Positions 30,184-42,768 of a DNA stretch of 64,000 nucleotides are shown piece by piece. The notes under the pieces are model-generated. The model did no database searches and was not told the origin of the DNA. It saw nothing but the letters and a program-made list of their open reading frames with translations. The number at the start of each line of letters is the position of its first letter. Position 1 is the first letter of the stretch. The stretch comes from Simplicillium sp. C3G150-2 (taxonomy: Eukaryota > Ascomycota > Sordariomycetes > Hypocreales > Cordycipitaceae): NCBI GenBank assembly GCA_022702485.1, contig JAJIYY010000004.1, positions 3,658,001-3,722,000 of the forward strand, in the 5' to 3' direction. The position numbers and the translations under genes are program-made.

Positions 30184-32658
30184 TCAGCCATCCAATAGCC
30201 CTGTGGCGAGAGCCTCAAGGTCTTCCAGGGTCTCGGGCTCCTCTTCAACCTCAAATACCTTTCCTTTCTTGCCAGACTTCTTCTTCTTCTTCTCTTCCCT
30301 TTCTTTTTGTTCTGATGCCTCTTCGAACCACTTCTTAGACTTCTTACGTGGTGGTTCTTCTTCAGACTGGCTATCACCATGATCATCCTCCCCTGCGATC
30401 GGCAATGATCGTAGCAGTGCCAGCGCATTCTCTGTCTCCTGTGCGTCGACAAGCTGAGGCGCGTCGTCAGGGTCAAATTCCTCTTGTCTCTCCAAAGCGT
30501 CTCTAGCCTTGCGCTTCTCTTTCTTCTCTCTCCTCTTCTGCTTCTGCAGTTGCTTATCTTCCACATCTGCCTCGCGAACCCTTGCCGATTCGCTCTCAAC
30601 GAACTTCTGTCGTTGTTCGTCGGCAGGACCCTGCTCCTTGAAGCCTGCTTCATCTTGTAATTCGTATACTTCGTGAGTGTTGCCATCTTCGTCGAATACC
30701 AGTTTGGACGGGTTGCCCTTGAATTTGAGCATCTTTTTCTTTGACTGCATTGCCTTTTCTCGCCTCTTGGAATCAATAACGTATGCTTCGTCTCCACCGA
30801 GTTGCAGCACCTTCGGTTCGTTCACATTTGCCTTCTTAGATTCGCTGGCCAGATCGTCATCATTGAGTCGTCTCTTCACGGAGAGGAAATCGTCGTCACT
30901 CTCGTCACCCTTCTCATCGTCGCCGACCAATTTCGAGTAATGAGAAGATAAAACGTCCTGATTCGTACGCTCGAACATCTTGTCATACTTCGTTCGCACT
31001 TCCTTCTTTTTGGGTTTCTTCGGGCCATCCAAGTCCATGTCGGATTCTGAGTCGCTCGACATGCCCTGGCGCGAAGCATTCTTGATCTTCTTGACATCGT
31101 CTCCCTTCTGGAACTTAATTTGCGGCGTACCTGGCAAGCCAAGGCTTGCAGCGTAAGCGTCCAAATCCAGCTTCTTGAGATTGAAAATGTCCTTGTCTCG
31201 TTGTAGGTGAATCGATCTGGTGTAACTAATAAAAGACTTTTGACCTAGATATTTCAGGTCTGGATTTTGGAAACACATATTTTGCAGGTCGTTCTGAACT
31301 GGCCGCTTCTTTTTCTCCTTGATATGAATCTTTTGGATAGGAATCTTCTTTTGCTCCAGCTTCTTCACCATGCCAGCTTCTTCGTTTGGTGTCAAAAGTA
31401 GAACAGCACGGCCGTTACTCTCGAAGCGAGCCGTTCTGCCTACTCGGTGGATGTATGTGTCTGTGTCTTCAGGACAGTCGACTTGAATGACCCAGTCAAC
31501 TGCAGGGAAATCAATGCCTCGTGCAACAACATCTGTGGCGAATAAGCACGAATGCTTAGCCGCTGTAAAGCGGTTTGTAATTTCCAGTCGAGCTACTTGT
31601 TTCTGGCGGCCATGAAGATGTAGAAGAGGAATACCCGGTTGGAGATGTCGAAAGGCCTCGTAAACGAAGCGCACTTGTTTTCCAGAGCTCAAGAAGACTA
31701 TGATTTTGCTCTTAAGCGAGCTCTTGATGAATCCAAAGAGCGTATCAAGCTTTTCATGCAAGGGTGTGACAACGTAATGTTGTTGCAGGCTTGTGGGAGT
31801 GGCCGATGTCGCAGCTTCGTGTACGGAAACATATTCAGGGTCTTTTAGACTGAGTCGCGCAAGGTCAGATACTTTCTTGCTCTGAGTAGCACTGAACATG
31901 AGAGTTTGTCTTTGTTTTGGAAGATGCTCAATCAAAGCGTCAACGGCAGACTGAAATCCCATATCCATAATGCGATCGGCCTCGTCGAGAACCAAAATCT
32001 GCAGATTGTTCGCATCGAAGCCGGCGGTCTGATCCAGATGCTGGAGCATGCGCCCTGGCGTACAGACCAAAATGTTCATTCGGACCAATCGTTCAGCCTC
32101 TTCTTTCAAGTTTTTGCCACCAATAACAAGACCTGCAGAAAAGCTATGGTATCGGCCAATTTTGCGAAGCACCTCGAAGATCTGTACAGCTAACTCTCGC
32201 GTGGGCGACAGGATCAGCGCTCCGAGACCATCGAACTCTGTCCATTGCTCACGATAGAGCTTTTCCAGTACTGGTACAAGGAATGCCAGAGTTTTTCCGC
32301 TACCAGTCTTCGCAGCGCCGAGTATGTCTTTGTTCTTGAGGGCAAGAGGGATCGCTCGGGCTTGGATGTCGGTCAGGGTTTGGAAATGGGAGGACTTCAA
32401 TCCACGGTTCGATGCGCTCGACAGAGGTAGCTGTTCGAAATTCTTTATTTCTGTATTCTTTACATCCTGTTTTATCCATTCAAGTTAGTATCGAGATCTC
32501 CTCAGCGCATGCGCAGTTGTTCCTACCAATTCTTCAATCGAGGCAGCGAGTTCGCCTAGGTCGTCCTGGTCTCGCTTGCGTTTTTGTTGCCTGAGATCTG
32601 TCTTGCTTTGCTTAAAGGCCTTGGCATGGCGACCAGCGACTTTGGGATTCGCAGCCAT
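30184..32658 (-). CDS. DBP4: ATP-dependent RNA helicase DBP4
   Basis: DEAD-box helicase of the nucleolus required for 18S rRNA processing, known in yeast to act on U14 snoRNA. Two exons (32658-32527 and 32466-30184) joined by a 60-nt intron give 804 aa, close to the family length. Motifs in order: Q-motif region with QARAIPLAL, AKTGSGKT (residues 96-103), PTREL, TPGR, DEAD (205-208), SAT (236-238), the ARGIDFP segment and HRVGRTAR. After the helicase core come a conserved segment (KSFISYTRSIHLQRDK), acidic stretches and a basic, lysine-rich C-terminus. The first exon (MAANPKVAGRHAKAFK) matches the basic N-terminus typical of Dbp4. It sits directly upstream of ESF1 on the same strand. Confidence 0.96.
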
Positions 32659-33122
32659 TCTGCCGTCGCTTTGAAGCTCTCAGCAGAGATAAATATTTGG
32701 TGATGGTTGGCGGACAACTTTTTTTTGCTTGGCGGATCTCAAAACATTTTTTTAGCATTGTCGGCCCCACACAGGCCATTAAAACGGAAATCGGTGCTCT
32801 GGATCCCCGACCATCGACCCGCCACTTCCACCACCAAGGCTATTTAACTGCGTCCTCACAGTCTTAGCTCAGGAAACAAAATCATACGAGACCCGGCTAG
32901 ATTACAGGAACGCTAGTGATGGAAAAGAAAAGAAAAATGAAACAAAATGAGGGACAAAATTCTTGATTGATTACTCTATCTTCACTGGATGGAGTAAATA
33001 TCCAGTCACTCACTGCCTAGCAAACGAAAAACACAAGTGCTGTCATCCAGACTCCTTTGTAAATGCAAAACCAAACGCCGATGCCTCTATATATACGAAT
33101 GTTGCCAATCATGCCATGTCCA
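32659..33122. other. Intergenic region upstream of DBP4
   Basis: 464 bp holding the DBP4 promoter and the 3' flank of the SUN-domain gene. No gene is seen. Confidence 0.5.
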
Positions 33123-36100
33123 TTACGATGAAGCTTGTTCCCACGTTCCTGTATCATCTACAGCTTTTCCGAAAAGCCGCACTCGGTAGAAGCACGTATG
33201 GTCCTTGGCACCATAGTTGCTCGTCGCTCGAACAATTATTTGGTCCGTCTCCAAACCAAGCTCGGTCAGCTCGGGACTGAAATGAAATACCTGCACCTCA
33301 TCGGGTAGCTCCTCGTCTTCCTTCTTCTTGTGTCTAGTATCCGCTGCCCCGTCTCGCTTCACATCTTTGTATGTGAACTGACCTATCTTCACAAATCGCT
33401 CGGGGAACTCTGGTGGCGTAAAATCCCAGTCTGACGTATCGTCGGGAAAGTGAGTACTGGCAAAGTCTCGCAGACGACTTCGAACACTCTCATCAACGTC
33501 TGCATACACTTCGATGTTCTTGGGCCGAGCTCCAGGATCGACTGTGGCCCAGGGTAAAATGTGCTCGATTGCCAGATATTGGGGAATGATTTGCTGGCTC
33601 AAAAGAATAGAAAGGGCAGCGCCATGTGGGTTGCCACGACGACTCTTTGACCTGCGAGCACACCAGCAATCTCCATCTTCACGCCAGGGTAGAAGAGCAG
33701 CGATTTGCGGCTGTGTCATCTCAACAGCGAGACCTCTGCGCTGATCCTCTTTAGACAGCTCATCCTTAGGGCGTTTGTAAGATTCTGAGCTATGCTTCTT
33801 ATCAACAATCGCGCCAGATCCCACGCCAGCATAGTTGATTTGATGCTTCAGCACCGAGTCCCAGTGAGCGTGAATCTTTCCTTTGGCAACTGCGCCAAGA
33901 TTGACATCCGCAATGTACTTCTGTACAAGGCTGTGCACGAGAGTGGTAATTTGTCCTCTGCTCATTCCTTCTGGGAGAGTTTGGGAGGCCATCTGTGCAG
34001 CATCTCGGACTAGTGTATCCAGATCCGGCTGCATTTTGGCGAGTTCCTCTTGGATATCGCGTCGATGCGCTGCTAGCTCGTCGTGTAGAATGGCCAAAAA
34101 AGTGTCCTTGGACACGAGATTGCCTGTCTGATTGCCACGGGGCTGCTCATCACGGACCTTTTTCTCGTTTTTGCGTAACCATGCTGCCCACTGTGCAGAT
34201 TGCTCCCTGCGTAGTCGATTCTCCAGGCTGTTGGCCAGATTATCCAACTTCTTCGAGAACATGGGATCGCTGCCAATCTGAGCTGCAAGAGCCTTCAGCT
34301 GTTTCTCTGACTTCATCTGGTAGGTTTGTCCCACCTTGTCAAACAGCACAAATCTGTCATCGTGCTTCACCAGCTCAAAGAGCGAATGCCAAAAGTCGGC
34401 AGCAATGACGGGTTGGCCGTTGCGCAGCTCCATATGGACAACACTTGGTAGAATAGCATTCAGTTTCTGAAGCGACGCATCATGCATTTCCGCATTGGCC
34501 TTGAGTGTATCCAAGTCTTGCGTATATGCTTTGAAGTACTCCTCGGGGTCTGAGATGTTCGCTAAACTGAGGCGCCATTCAGCTGGAAGGTGACCTGGTG
34601 AGCGCCATGCCGGCCAGGATATCGATGGGATCGATATTGAAGGAATCGTTGGCATTGAGAGAGGTGGCACGTATTCATGCACCTTATCCAGTACGCCGCC
34701 GACATCCTGCCAAGAGAAACGGGAAGGACTGGGGAACATGGTAAAATCTTCGTCGACCAGGCTGTAAAACGAGCCTTGCAGCACACCAGCTATGGTGAGA
34801 AAGCCAACACAGAACGCAAGCACGTACAAAAGTCTTCCAAACAAGTCCATAAATCCATCTCGAGCTGTTTGCGGAAACAAGACCTCCAATCCCGCTAGCA
34901 GTGAGTCGCATGCCGTAGTAGCAGCCCACAGCAGCGCTTGGAAATACGTATAAGGGTTAAACAGCTGCCACCAGCGGAATTCGTCATATGCATCGCTCAA
35001 TAGCTCGCTGCTCACTGACTCCGATTCTGTTTCGTCTCCGTTTTCAGGCCCAGTAGTATCGAGGCCCGACGGTACTTGCCTGAGCCAAGCCCATCGTTGA
35101 TGCCAAGGCTCTTGCGTAACATCTTGTCCTGATGGATCGCGGACGTCTCGTTGTAGCTCATCGTCTTGCTCATTATGAATGGATGCTGCAACCTCTCGTC
35201 GCGAGAATGGACTGGCTGATGCAGCTATTTGTTTGGCTTTCTCAAACAAGCCGGGACGATGTGAGATGTTGTTGTTGACGGTGAACCATTTCCCAGAGTC
35301 GGGAGTTTTGTGGCCATTTCCACTTCTTTGACTCAGTGGTAATCGTTCCTGGGTTTCATCAAGGAAGCTTGGTTTCGCTGAGGCACGTCGCTTTTTCAGC
35401 TGCGTTGTTTGATTGTTTTTTGAAGGCAGATGGCTGTCGGCATTCGTGATCGGCAGCGGTTCGCCAGCTGGGGTAGTCGAGGTCGCTTGGGAACGCTTTC
35501 CACGACGTCGTGCTCGCTTTGCCCATTCTCCGTCGCTTGACTCGCTTTCACTTCCATTGTCCGCATAGGCTGCATCGTTCACTCTGCTGCGCCTACGCGG
35601 CGGATCGCTGAGGAGTCCTGTGACGGGAGGTCTTGCTAGCGCGTCTCCAGACGCTAGCTCAGCACCAGCGCCGGCCATAGGTGTCCGGGCAATTCGAGAT
35701 TGACTCTCATAATCAGATGTAGGAGTAACAGGTTTTGTAATAGGAGGTTGTGAGGGGGGTTGAAATGCGATAGGCTTTGACGTGAAAGGGTTGAAGCGCT
35801 GCGTCGGTTCAGTGAAGGGGGAGTTACCCAGCTGGCCTTGCTTGCCCCGAGCGGCGACTCCAGGAGTGGACGCAATCGTTGCGTCGCCATAAAACTCACT
35901 CTCAATAGCAAAACTGCGAGCATCATCCTCGTCGCTATTTTCAGGAGTGGGTTCTCGCAGCGAAGCCATTGGAGCAGGTCTGATCTTAGCACGCCCAAGC
36001 ACTGCTGGGACAGTTAGAAGTCCGACAGGGATGCGAACATGGAAATCACATACCTTTGCGAGGAGATTCACGAGTTGAAGGTCGTTGCTGTGGCTTTGGA

Positions 36101-36435
36101 TCGGTAGCCAATTCATCGACGTCAGTTTCGTTCTGAGCGGGAAGGGCAATCGTTCTTGCTGGTCGTTGGACGTAGACTTCTTCTTCCTCTTCGGCTTGTT
36201 TGTGTCGGGCTCTGGCATCATTTACGGCCCAGCTGAGGTCGAGGACCTCGTCTTCGAGAAGATTCTTTCCAGGGCGGTAAGGCGCAGGCTCTGTTTCGGC
36301 GCCATATGAGTAATTCCTTCTAGCAGAGCTGATTCCAGCCAACCTAGGCAAATTTGGCTTGCTAACATCTTCGGTTTCGTCTTCCTTTTGTTTGCGCTCT
36401 CCGACTGGACGTCGGCGCTGGGCTTTGGGTGGCAT
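33123..36435 (-). CDS. SUN-domain (Sad1-like) nuclear envelope protein
   Basis: Two exons (36435-36054 and 36004-33123) joined by a 49-nt intron encode about 1087 aa. The N-terminal half is polar and low-complexity, as expected for the nucleoplasmic part. Hydrophobic segments follow in the middle (YFQALLWAATTACDSLLAG, and LLYVLAFCVGFLTIAGVL near residue 520), then a lumenal stretch with coiled-coil character. The C-terminal 200 residues form the SUN domain, with SGAIVDKKHSSES, HGAALSILLSQQIIPQYLAI, PKNIEVYADVDE and RFVKIGQFTYKD. SUN proteins span the inner nuclear membrane and bind KASH partners to link chromatin or the spindle pole body to the cytoskeleton; Sad1 of fission yeast is the model. 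The start (MPPKAQRRRPVGERK) is basic and nucleoplasm-like. Confidence 0.92.
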
Positions 36436-37678
36436 CGTGATGAGGGCAAGCTGGTGCAAGGGATATTGACAATTGTGTTTTTCCGAGAAAAATACGAAAG
36501 ACAGAAAACAATGCGCTCGTTTCGGGGGGGTAGTCCGCTTTTGAAAGCTGGACAATGAAGCTGCGATAAGAGAAGCTTGCCACGGTCAATTGGACGACTT
36601 GGCTTCAAAGGCCACTGCGCAACCGAAGCTCGCGGCGCCGGAATCGGTCTAGCCAATTACCAAATACAGTTCAAAGTCTTTGTTCCTGTAAGTCGACATG
36701 AAAAGCCAAGATGGACCGTGTCCACAAAGGACATTTTGTGTGAGGCAACCTTTTCCACTCAAGACCCGATGAATGAGCCTCTCACGCTTCACCGGCTCCA
36801 GCCACAAAACGCTATGATCCTTTGTTCTGGCGTGTAAACGTGTGGTACTCGTAAAATCTCGGTGCAAAGCTAGCGGATCAAAGAGCGGAAGAGAAAAAGC
36901 AAACAGGACTGTTCCGTACTTCCTTTGTTCAATACCGAGCCTGCCTGGTTGTTTTGTTCGGTATGACGAGGCGCGACTTGACCATCGCGCGCCAACGGCC
37001 GGGGTTTAGGCGGGGCGCGGTGTGGCTGGACGAGAGTGGCTGGACTGCGCCACACTCGACAGTTGTTGGAGGGCACATCAAGCAGAACTGTCGCCCTTTG
37101 TTGTACAATAGTTTGTGTAGAAATGGAGAGAACTATTTTTAAAAGGCAACAAAGCCGTTTGGAAAGTGCAGCAACAGTAATCAAGTTGTGTATGCGGGCG
37201 TCCAAAATTCGTGTCTCCATGTTACCAGGGCACAGCGTGACGCAACCTACCGCATGAGACGACAGAGCACAGTCAGTCAATAGCATCTAACGAACATGAG
37301 CAAACGGCATTGTTCCCTTTTTTTTTTTTGCCCTTTCCTACTATCCTACTAGATACTGGTGGTATAGAGTCTTGTCCTCCGCTCGTCTTTGAAATTAAAT
37401 TTAGCACAGCCAAGAGTGTCATAGGCGTGCAGTCTGGGCAATGATACTGCGTGGTACTGGCTAGCCGTTCATCGGCGACAATTCAGTTCTCACAATCCAT
37501 ATACATGGTTGCGGACGAGAAAATACATTTTCATGTCGCATGAACGCGTATAAATATATTTAATTTATAGATAATATGTCATTTTTGATTTATACACTTT
37601 TTCATGAACACATTTGCTGCATGACTTGCATTGTCTCACATGTACTGCCGGTCCGTCTCGGCCACAATATCGAGCACC
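36436..37678. other. Intergenic region
   Basis: 1.2 kb between the SUN gene start and the end of the S53 protease gene. It contains a T-run near 37318 and AT-rich sequence near 37540-37620, but no gene I can support. Confidence 0.5.
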
Positions 37679-39692
37679 CTACTGAGAAAGGAAGACCTTC
37701 AGGAAGGCAGGGTAGTTAGGGGTACCAAGACCAGTGACAGGGTCCCATCCAGGAACAGCGCTGAAACCTAATCGAGCATTAGTGAAAAGCCAAACAAGTG
37801 AATTTTGTTCCTGGGGTTGAACCTACCCTTGTTTCCACAAGCGCTAGGCTGGTTGTCGTGGCCAGTAGCTTTAGGGCCACCGAAACGCTGGTCACCGACA
37901 GTGATGTCGTTGAAGATTTCGGGGTGCTGGTAAAGGGTAGGGTTTAGGAATCCAAGAGGTCCCTTCTTGCCAGCCTTAATACGCTCGTTGATAACTCGGT
38001 TCACAAGACCAGCCACGAGAGGGGCGGACTGGGATGTACCTCCAGAAGTACCGAACTGGCCGTCAACGACAACAGCACCATGAAGACCGTTGGCCGCGAT
38101 ATCAGGGTAACCACGACCAGCTCGGTTGTAGATGCCGCCAGTGGTGGGGACAGTACCGTTAGAGGTGGTGTAGGACGGGTATCCAGGGTCGTGCTGGGAG
38201 AAGTAACTAAAGTCAAGTCAATATTATGGTGACCTCGAACCTATATCATAAAGTTTGGTCACTTACGTAGCCAGAGCATCTTTCTGGTAAGAAGGTGCGG
38301 TGTTGACGTTGCTGAAGCCACCACCAGAGGAGAAGCCCTGGATAGTAGCAGTCTCCTTGTCGGTGGCCGAGCCGCCAGCAGGGATTTGGGTAGCTCCAAC
38401 TGCGGTCACATAGGGACATCCAACAAGGAATCCGGGAACGAAGATGTTGTGTTTAGGGCCAAGGCACCGCCGGCTGCGGCTAGCAACACCAGAGTCTCCA
38501 GAGGAAATCAGGACAGAAGTTCCCTGAAGACCGAGCTTCATCCACTCGTTGCATTGGCGTTGGAGAGCCTTGGTGGAGTAGCTAACTTCGTCGTCACCGT
38601 AAGAGATAGAGATGACGTTAGTAGCTTTGTACCTGCCACAGTCTCCGCTGTCAGAGCAGTAGGAGGAGTCAAGAGCCTCAAGAAATCCATCAATTGCAGT
38701 CACAAAGTCCTCGTCGTTATCAACAACACCGACCTCATAGTTCGTGGTTCCCTGAGGATAGATGATAGGAACAGCAATCTCGTAGTCCAGATCGGCCTCG
38801 TTACTGTCTTCAGTTGGGTTTTGGCCGTTGATAGGCGCAGCCTTGGGGGCAGTACCCTGAGGGACGTAAGGCGCGTACTTGGCGTAGAACTTGTTCAGGT
38901 CGCTTTGGACGTATTGTTCGGTTGTAATCTCGAAGATGCCAAGGTTGTTAGAAGGGTCGCTCAGAGATCCCTGGGTGAAGTTGTACAGAGTACGGATACA
39001 TTCTGGGGTAACGACACTCGCGCAGTCGGAAGCAGCACGAGAATAATTGGGGAGGGGGTTGAAAATAGGCTTGGGGATGTTGTTGAGAGCAGCCTTGCTG
39101 TTGGGAGCCAGCTGTGTGCCAGGGCTGATGAAGTCAATGTGGTCGGCGACATTGCTGGGGACCTTGTACTCATCGGTACCAACGTAGGCACCTTGGTGGC
39201 CCTCTCTGCTGTACTGGTGGTACTTTGTGTCAAGAAGAGACTCCAACTTGGAAGCGGTGGTCTCGAATTTGATCCATCCCTGGTTGTTGGTGATGTGGAT
39301 ACTGTCCTTGGGGATTCCGGAAGAAATCAACCAAGCCTTGACAGACTCAACGGTTTCTGCCTCAGGAGCAAAGGTAGAAACAACCTGTTCGGGAGTGTAG
39401 TGGTTTCCGTATTCAGAAGACCTGGGGTCAGATCTAGGGACTATGTCAGCATGGTAATTACAATATTGGCAATTCAGGCCACAGACACCTTAAGCAACAG
39501 GTCCATGGCGTTCTCCAAGTTTCGTTGCTTGAGCGCAATGCGGACGGGGATGCGGCTGTTGCCGTCCAGAGCCGCACCCTTGGTGAAGGTAGCGTGGGAA
39601 GCATCTCGTGTTTCATGTGTGACCAGCTTGCTGGTAGGAACGGCGAGGGCGGTGGCAGCCAGGCCGTTAAGGACAAGGAGGTTCAACTTCAT
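37679..39692 (-). CDS. Secreted S53 (sedolisin) serine-carboxyl protease
   Basis: Acid-active endo- or tripeptidyl-peptidase of the sedolisin family. The main exons are about 39692-39500, about 39435-38267, 38206-37827 and 37767-37679; the last two junctions are clear, but the first intron could not be placed exactly. MKLNLLVLNGLAATALAV is a signal peptide, followed by the pro-kumamolisin propeptide (GNHYTPEQVVSTFAPEAETV). The catalytic domain shows the Glu and Asp of the triad in EADLD, the oxyanion Asp region ISSGDSGVA and the serine motif GGTSQSAPLVAG. The C-terminus has the Ca2+-site segment DPVTGLGTPNYPAF. Such enzymes digest protein at low pH outside the cell. A TATA-like box lies 100 bp upstream of the ATG. 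Confidence 0.9.
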
Positions 39693-41295
39693 GATGGATG
39701 AGCTTTAGGTGCGTTCAAATGAGACTTTAGCAAAGAAGATACTACTTGGGGGCTGTCATGTAATTGCACAGGGACGAGTGAGGGCTTTTATAGATTTGTA
39801 TCATTCGCATCAGCTACCATTTTTCGACATGAGTCTGCTGCTGTCGGTACCTAACAAACCGCCAAGCATCTGGGCGGCCCAGGCTGTGATGGCAGGCTCG
39901 CTGAACTATTACGTTCCAATTGACATCTGCAACGTAGATGCCTTCATAATGCCGAACAACGAGTTGCCTGCCTTCCGAAAAAATCTTAGCCTGTTTTCTC
40001 GTACTTGGCTCTGCTCGGCAATGAAGATGTTGACACAGGGAGATCCTTGCGACGATGGCCAAGAGATTACTTTCCCAAACAGGCAGGTTGCGTAGTAGCA
40101 CCGGCAGTAACGGCACGTCTCCCCACTGCGCGGCAAGTAAATGCATTGTGCTGGAACTTCCAAGAGGGTTTCGCCCCGGACTTCATGGTGCTGCAACTAA
40201 GGTGTCTTGGCAAGATCGTCCAATGCCAGATCGCACAGTGTGATTAATAGATGGTGTTTTGTCTGCAGTTGAAATGCCGCAGAGCAGGATTTGCATAATG
40301 TTGATTTGGGTTCTCCCAGCGAGCCACTACGATGTCAATGATCTTCGTGCATCACGGTGATCGCGTGCACAAGTTGCTCTGTGCGCTCAAATGCACGCTC
40401 AAAGGCTCTTTCCTGTGTCGATTTCAAGGTCAAGGGCGGTTTATAGATACGACACAATCCTTTAACCAGCTCCCTACTACGGACTAGCAGCTCTTTCTAT
40501 CCATCTGTCGCCTGGATCCATTCCCACGGCTATAGACTGTTCTGAGTCGTGCGCTCCGCGTCCCAGCTTCATAGGTCGCAGGCTGCTACTTACCGATGAC
40601 CGACTCCAACGCGGCACTTGGTTTGGAATCTCCCGATGGGGTAGGACACAACTCATTAGTGCCGAATAAAGCAGGGGAAACCTTCAATCGATCTGTGGGG
40701 AATGCCGAAAAGGTTAATGCATTTGAATCCAGACTTTTAAACTATTGATGTTAGCGAACTAATTAGCTATGTCAACGGAAAAGCGCTTAATATGCATGTG
40801 GGAGGCATAATTTCGCATACTGGCTCCCAGATACGCCAAATTATGACGTGTTACGTCTTCATAATATTCAATTTGAGACGAAGTGGACGAAAACGCCTAA
40901 TTTAGACTCAGATTCTTTGTTTTCTTTTTGTACCCATGAAAAGAATAGGCAGCGAACTCCCACCTGCGGGCTTCCAGCACCCAACGCCTCAAAAACCATA
41001 TGCTGATACTTTACTCGGTAAGATGGGCACTGAATGCCCGAATCTAACCTTTATTATTCGTTGAAGCGAGCGATTACCCATTCCAAACAACAGTGGTGCG
41101 GGGTAGCCCAAAAGATGGTCGGCCACGGTCTCACCAAGCTATCTGATTATAGGTCTAAAGATTGAGTGGCATCCGTAAGGCATGTAAAATTTAATGGGAA
41201 ACAAATGAAAAAATTGAAAAGGGAATTGCTGTACGAGGATCAAGTGGGCCAGTATTGTTGCGTGAATCTTGTTTTTTACTGTGTCCTGATAGCCT
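39693..41295. other. Intergenic region
   Basis: 1.6 kb without a gene I can support. Besides the TATA-like box, a 51-codon plus-strand frame (40596-40748, MTDSNAALGLESPDG) starts at a reasonable ATG but leads nowhere; it could be a truncated first exon. The rest has mixed composition with short frames. Confidence 0.45.
39787..39792 (-). promoter_or_regulatory. TATA-like box of the S53 protease gene
   Basis: The minus strand reads TCTATAAAAG here, about 100 bp upstream of the protease ATG. Sequence and spacing suit a TATA element of a strongly regulated gene. Confidence 0.45.
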
Positions 41296-42768
41296 TTACA
41301 TGTTAGCTACCCTACTATCTAGGTTGGTGATAATCAAAAATAAAATTTTCTTCAAGCCTTTCTCTTCTTTATCGTCCTTCATCCTCTCCTTCTCCGATCG
41401 AGCCATTCTATGTTCGAATTCCTTCTCAACCTTCTCGCGCCTCTCTTCCACTCTGCGCAAGTCGCGTTGGCGGTCTTTGTCTTTGCGGCGACGCTCCGCA
41501 CGAGACTGATCGCGATAAAGCTCAGCCATTTTCTTCTCGTAATCTTTCTGTGCCTTTTCGGATCCCTTAGAAAAATCTTTTTGAGCCTTTTCTCGCTCCT
41601 TCATCAACTTCTCCTCGCCTTTCTTTCGCTGATTTTCGCTGACGGATGCGTGCATTTTGCTCAACATATTGGAGCCTTCCGCGAGCTGAGGCAGCCCTTC
41701 CACATCTAGTTCCTCAATCCATGGCCCAATAGCTTTTAGTCTCCTTTCCTGGGCAGTTGCAAATCTATAGTCATCATCGCTCTCGAATGGCTGAAGCACA
41801 GCAGCATGCTTCTCAATCTTCCCATCCGCGGTCAGGATGGGCATGCGGGCAATTGACGCGACGGCATCCAACTTTGCAACTTGGACTTTAAGACCTCGTG
41901 GTTCGAAAATATTCCTGTTAGCATCGCGCAAAACTATTTCAGTGTGTCCTTTAGCGATAGCCCTCGACCCGATGTTTGACACTGCGTTGATAGTGCCACC
42001 AACAATCTGCGCGGTGTGGAGAGGTACCATGCTGACAATGTTACCTGCTAAGCCAAGGATTTGCACTGGCGGAGATGCCACTGCGGCTCGATTGAAGCGA
42101 TCCAGAAACTCAAGGAAGTTCTCTGGAGGGAGGTTGAAATTTTGCAGTACAGAGGGGTAGGCACGGAGGAAGGGCGAGCCAGCTGTCGGGTCCGTCGCAG
42201 GGATTGCGATTACTTTCGCTAGTCTGTTTACTGAAAAGAGAGTGGAGGAAGAAGCCGGCGACATAGATCGGTTAGGAGATGGGAGAAAATGTGGTGAGAT
42301 TGAAGCTGATTGACTTGAATGAAGCCTCTGAGCGTTGTATTCCTGGTATGGAGGCGGCGGAGGATTGCCTGCGTAGCTTTGTTCCTGCGCAGCGCGATGC
42401 AATGTCTGATTTGGCACTTTCTCTTTGCTTCCGTATTGATCGTGTATGCAGCTCTCGCGGCCATCAGGCTGATTGATGTAATATCGGTGATAGTTTCCAC
42501 ACGGCTGTTGCTCCTCGTGGACACAAGACTGAGAGTCGGTTGCGTATAAGTGCCTCCCTGGGGGCTCGGCAGCCCATGCTGATCCCGAGGCCCGAACAGG
42601 AGCAGGCTCCTGGTAGTAGCGAGAATGCTGCTCTTGATAGCGGTCGCCAGGGGTGCATCTCGTTTGCTGAAGGGCAATAGGAGGGGGAGTAGGCAGGCTG
42701 TTGTAATGATATCTCCCCCTGTATTGTTCGCCTTGTGAAAATTGGTGGTCGTGGCTGTAATTGCCCAT
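41296..42768 (-). CDS. Conserved fungal protein with C-terminal coiled coil, unknown function
   Basis: A single exon. The frame is open further upstream (to 43104), but the ATG at 42768 (MGNYSHDHQFSQGEQYRGRY) is the likelier start because the upstream part looks non-coding; it gives 490 aa. The first 180 residues are low-complexity and rich in Pro, Tyr, His, Gln and Ser. A well-conserved-looking core follows (about 180-310): NRLAKVIAIPATDP, FLRAYPSVL, FLEFLDRFNRA and VPLHTAQIVGGTINAVSNIG. From about 350 to 475 the chain is highly charged, with Lys/Glu/Arg heptads that predict a long coiled coil. Similar proteins occur across filamentous ascomycetes without assigned function. No membrane segment or catalytic motif is evident. 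Confidence 0.7.
   Translation of the reverse strand: MGNYSHDHQFSQGEQYRGRYHYNSLPTPPPIALQQTRCTPGDRYQEQHSRYYQEPAPVRASGSAWAAEPPGRHLYATDSQSCVHEEQQPCGNYHRYYINQPDGRESCIHDQYGSKEKVPNQTLHRAAQEQSYAGNPPPPPYQEYNAQRLHSSQSASISPHFLPSPNRSMSPASSSTLFSVNRLAKVIAIPATDPTAGSPFLRAYPSVLQNFNLPPENFLEFLDRFNRAAVASPPVQILGLAGNIVSMVPLHTAQIVGGTINAVSNIGSRAIAKGHTEIVLRDANRNIFEPRGLKVQVAKLDAVASIARMPILTADGKIEKHAAVLQPFESDDDYRFATAQERRLKAIGPWIEELDVEGLPQLAEGSNMLSKMHASVSENQRKKGEEKLMKEREKAQKDFSKGSEKAQKDYEKKMAELYRDQSRAERRRKDKDRQRDLRRVEERREKVEKEFEHRMARSEKERMKDDKEEKGLKKILFLIITNLDSRVANM

Noticed and set aside
36870..37286. 138-codon minus-strand frame in the SUN/S53 gap
   Set aside because: No ATG-led conserved segment and no domain; typical random frame of a GC-balanced intergenic region.
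38386..39708. 440-codon frame antisense to the S53 protease
   Set aside because: Long but explained by the strongly biased codons of the sense gene; no recognisable protein motif.
40596..40748. Short ORF MTDSNAALGLESPDG
   Set aside because: A plausible start but only 50 codons, with no downstream exon that continues it.
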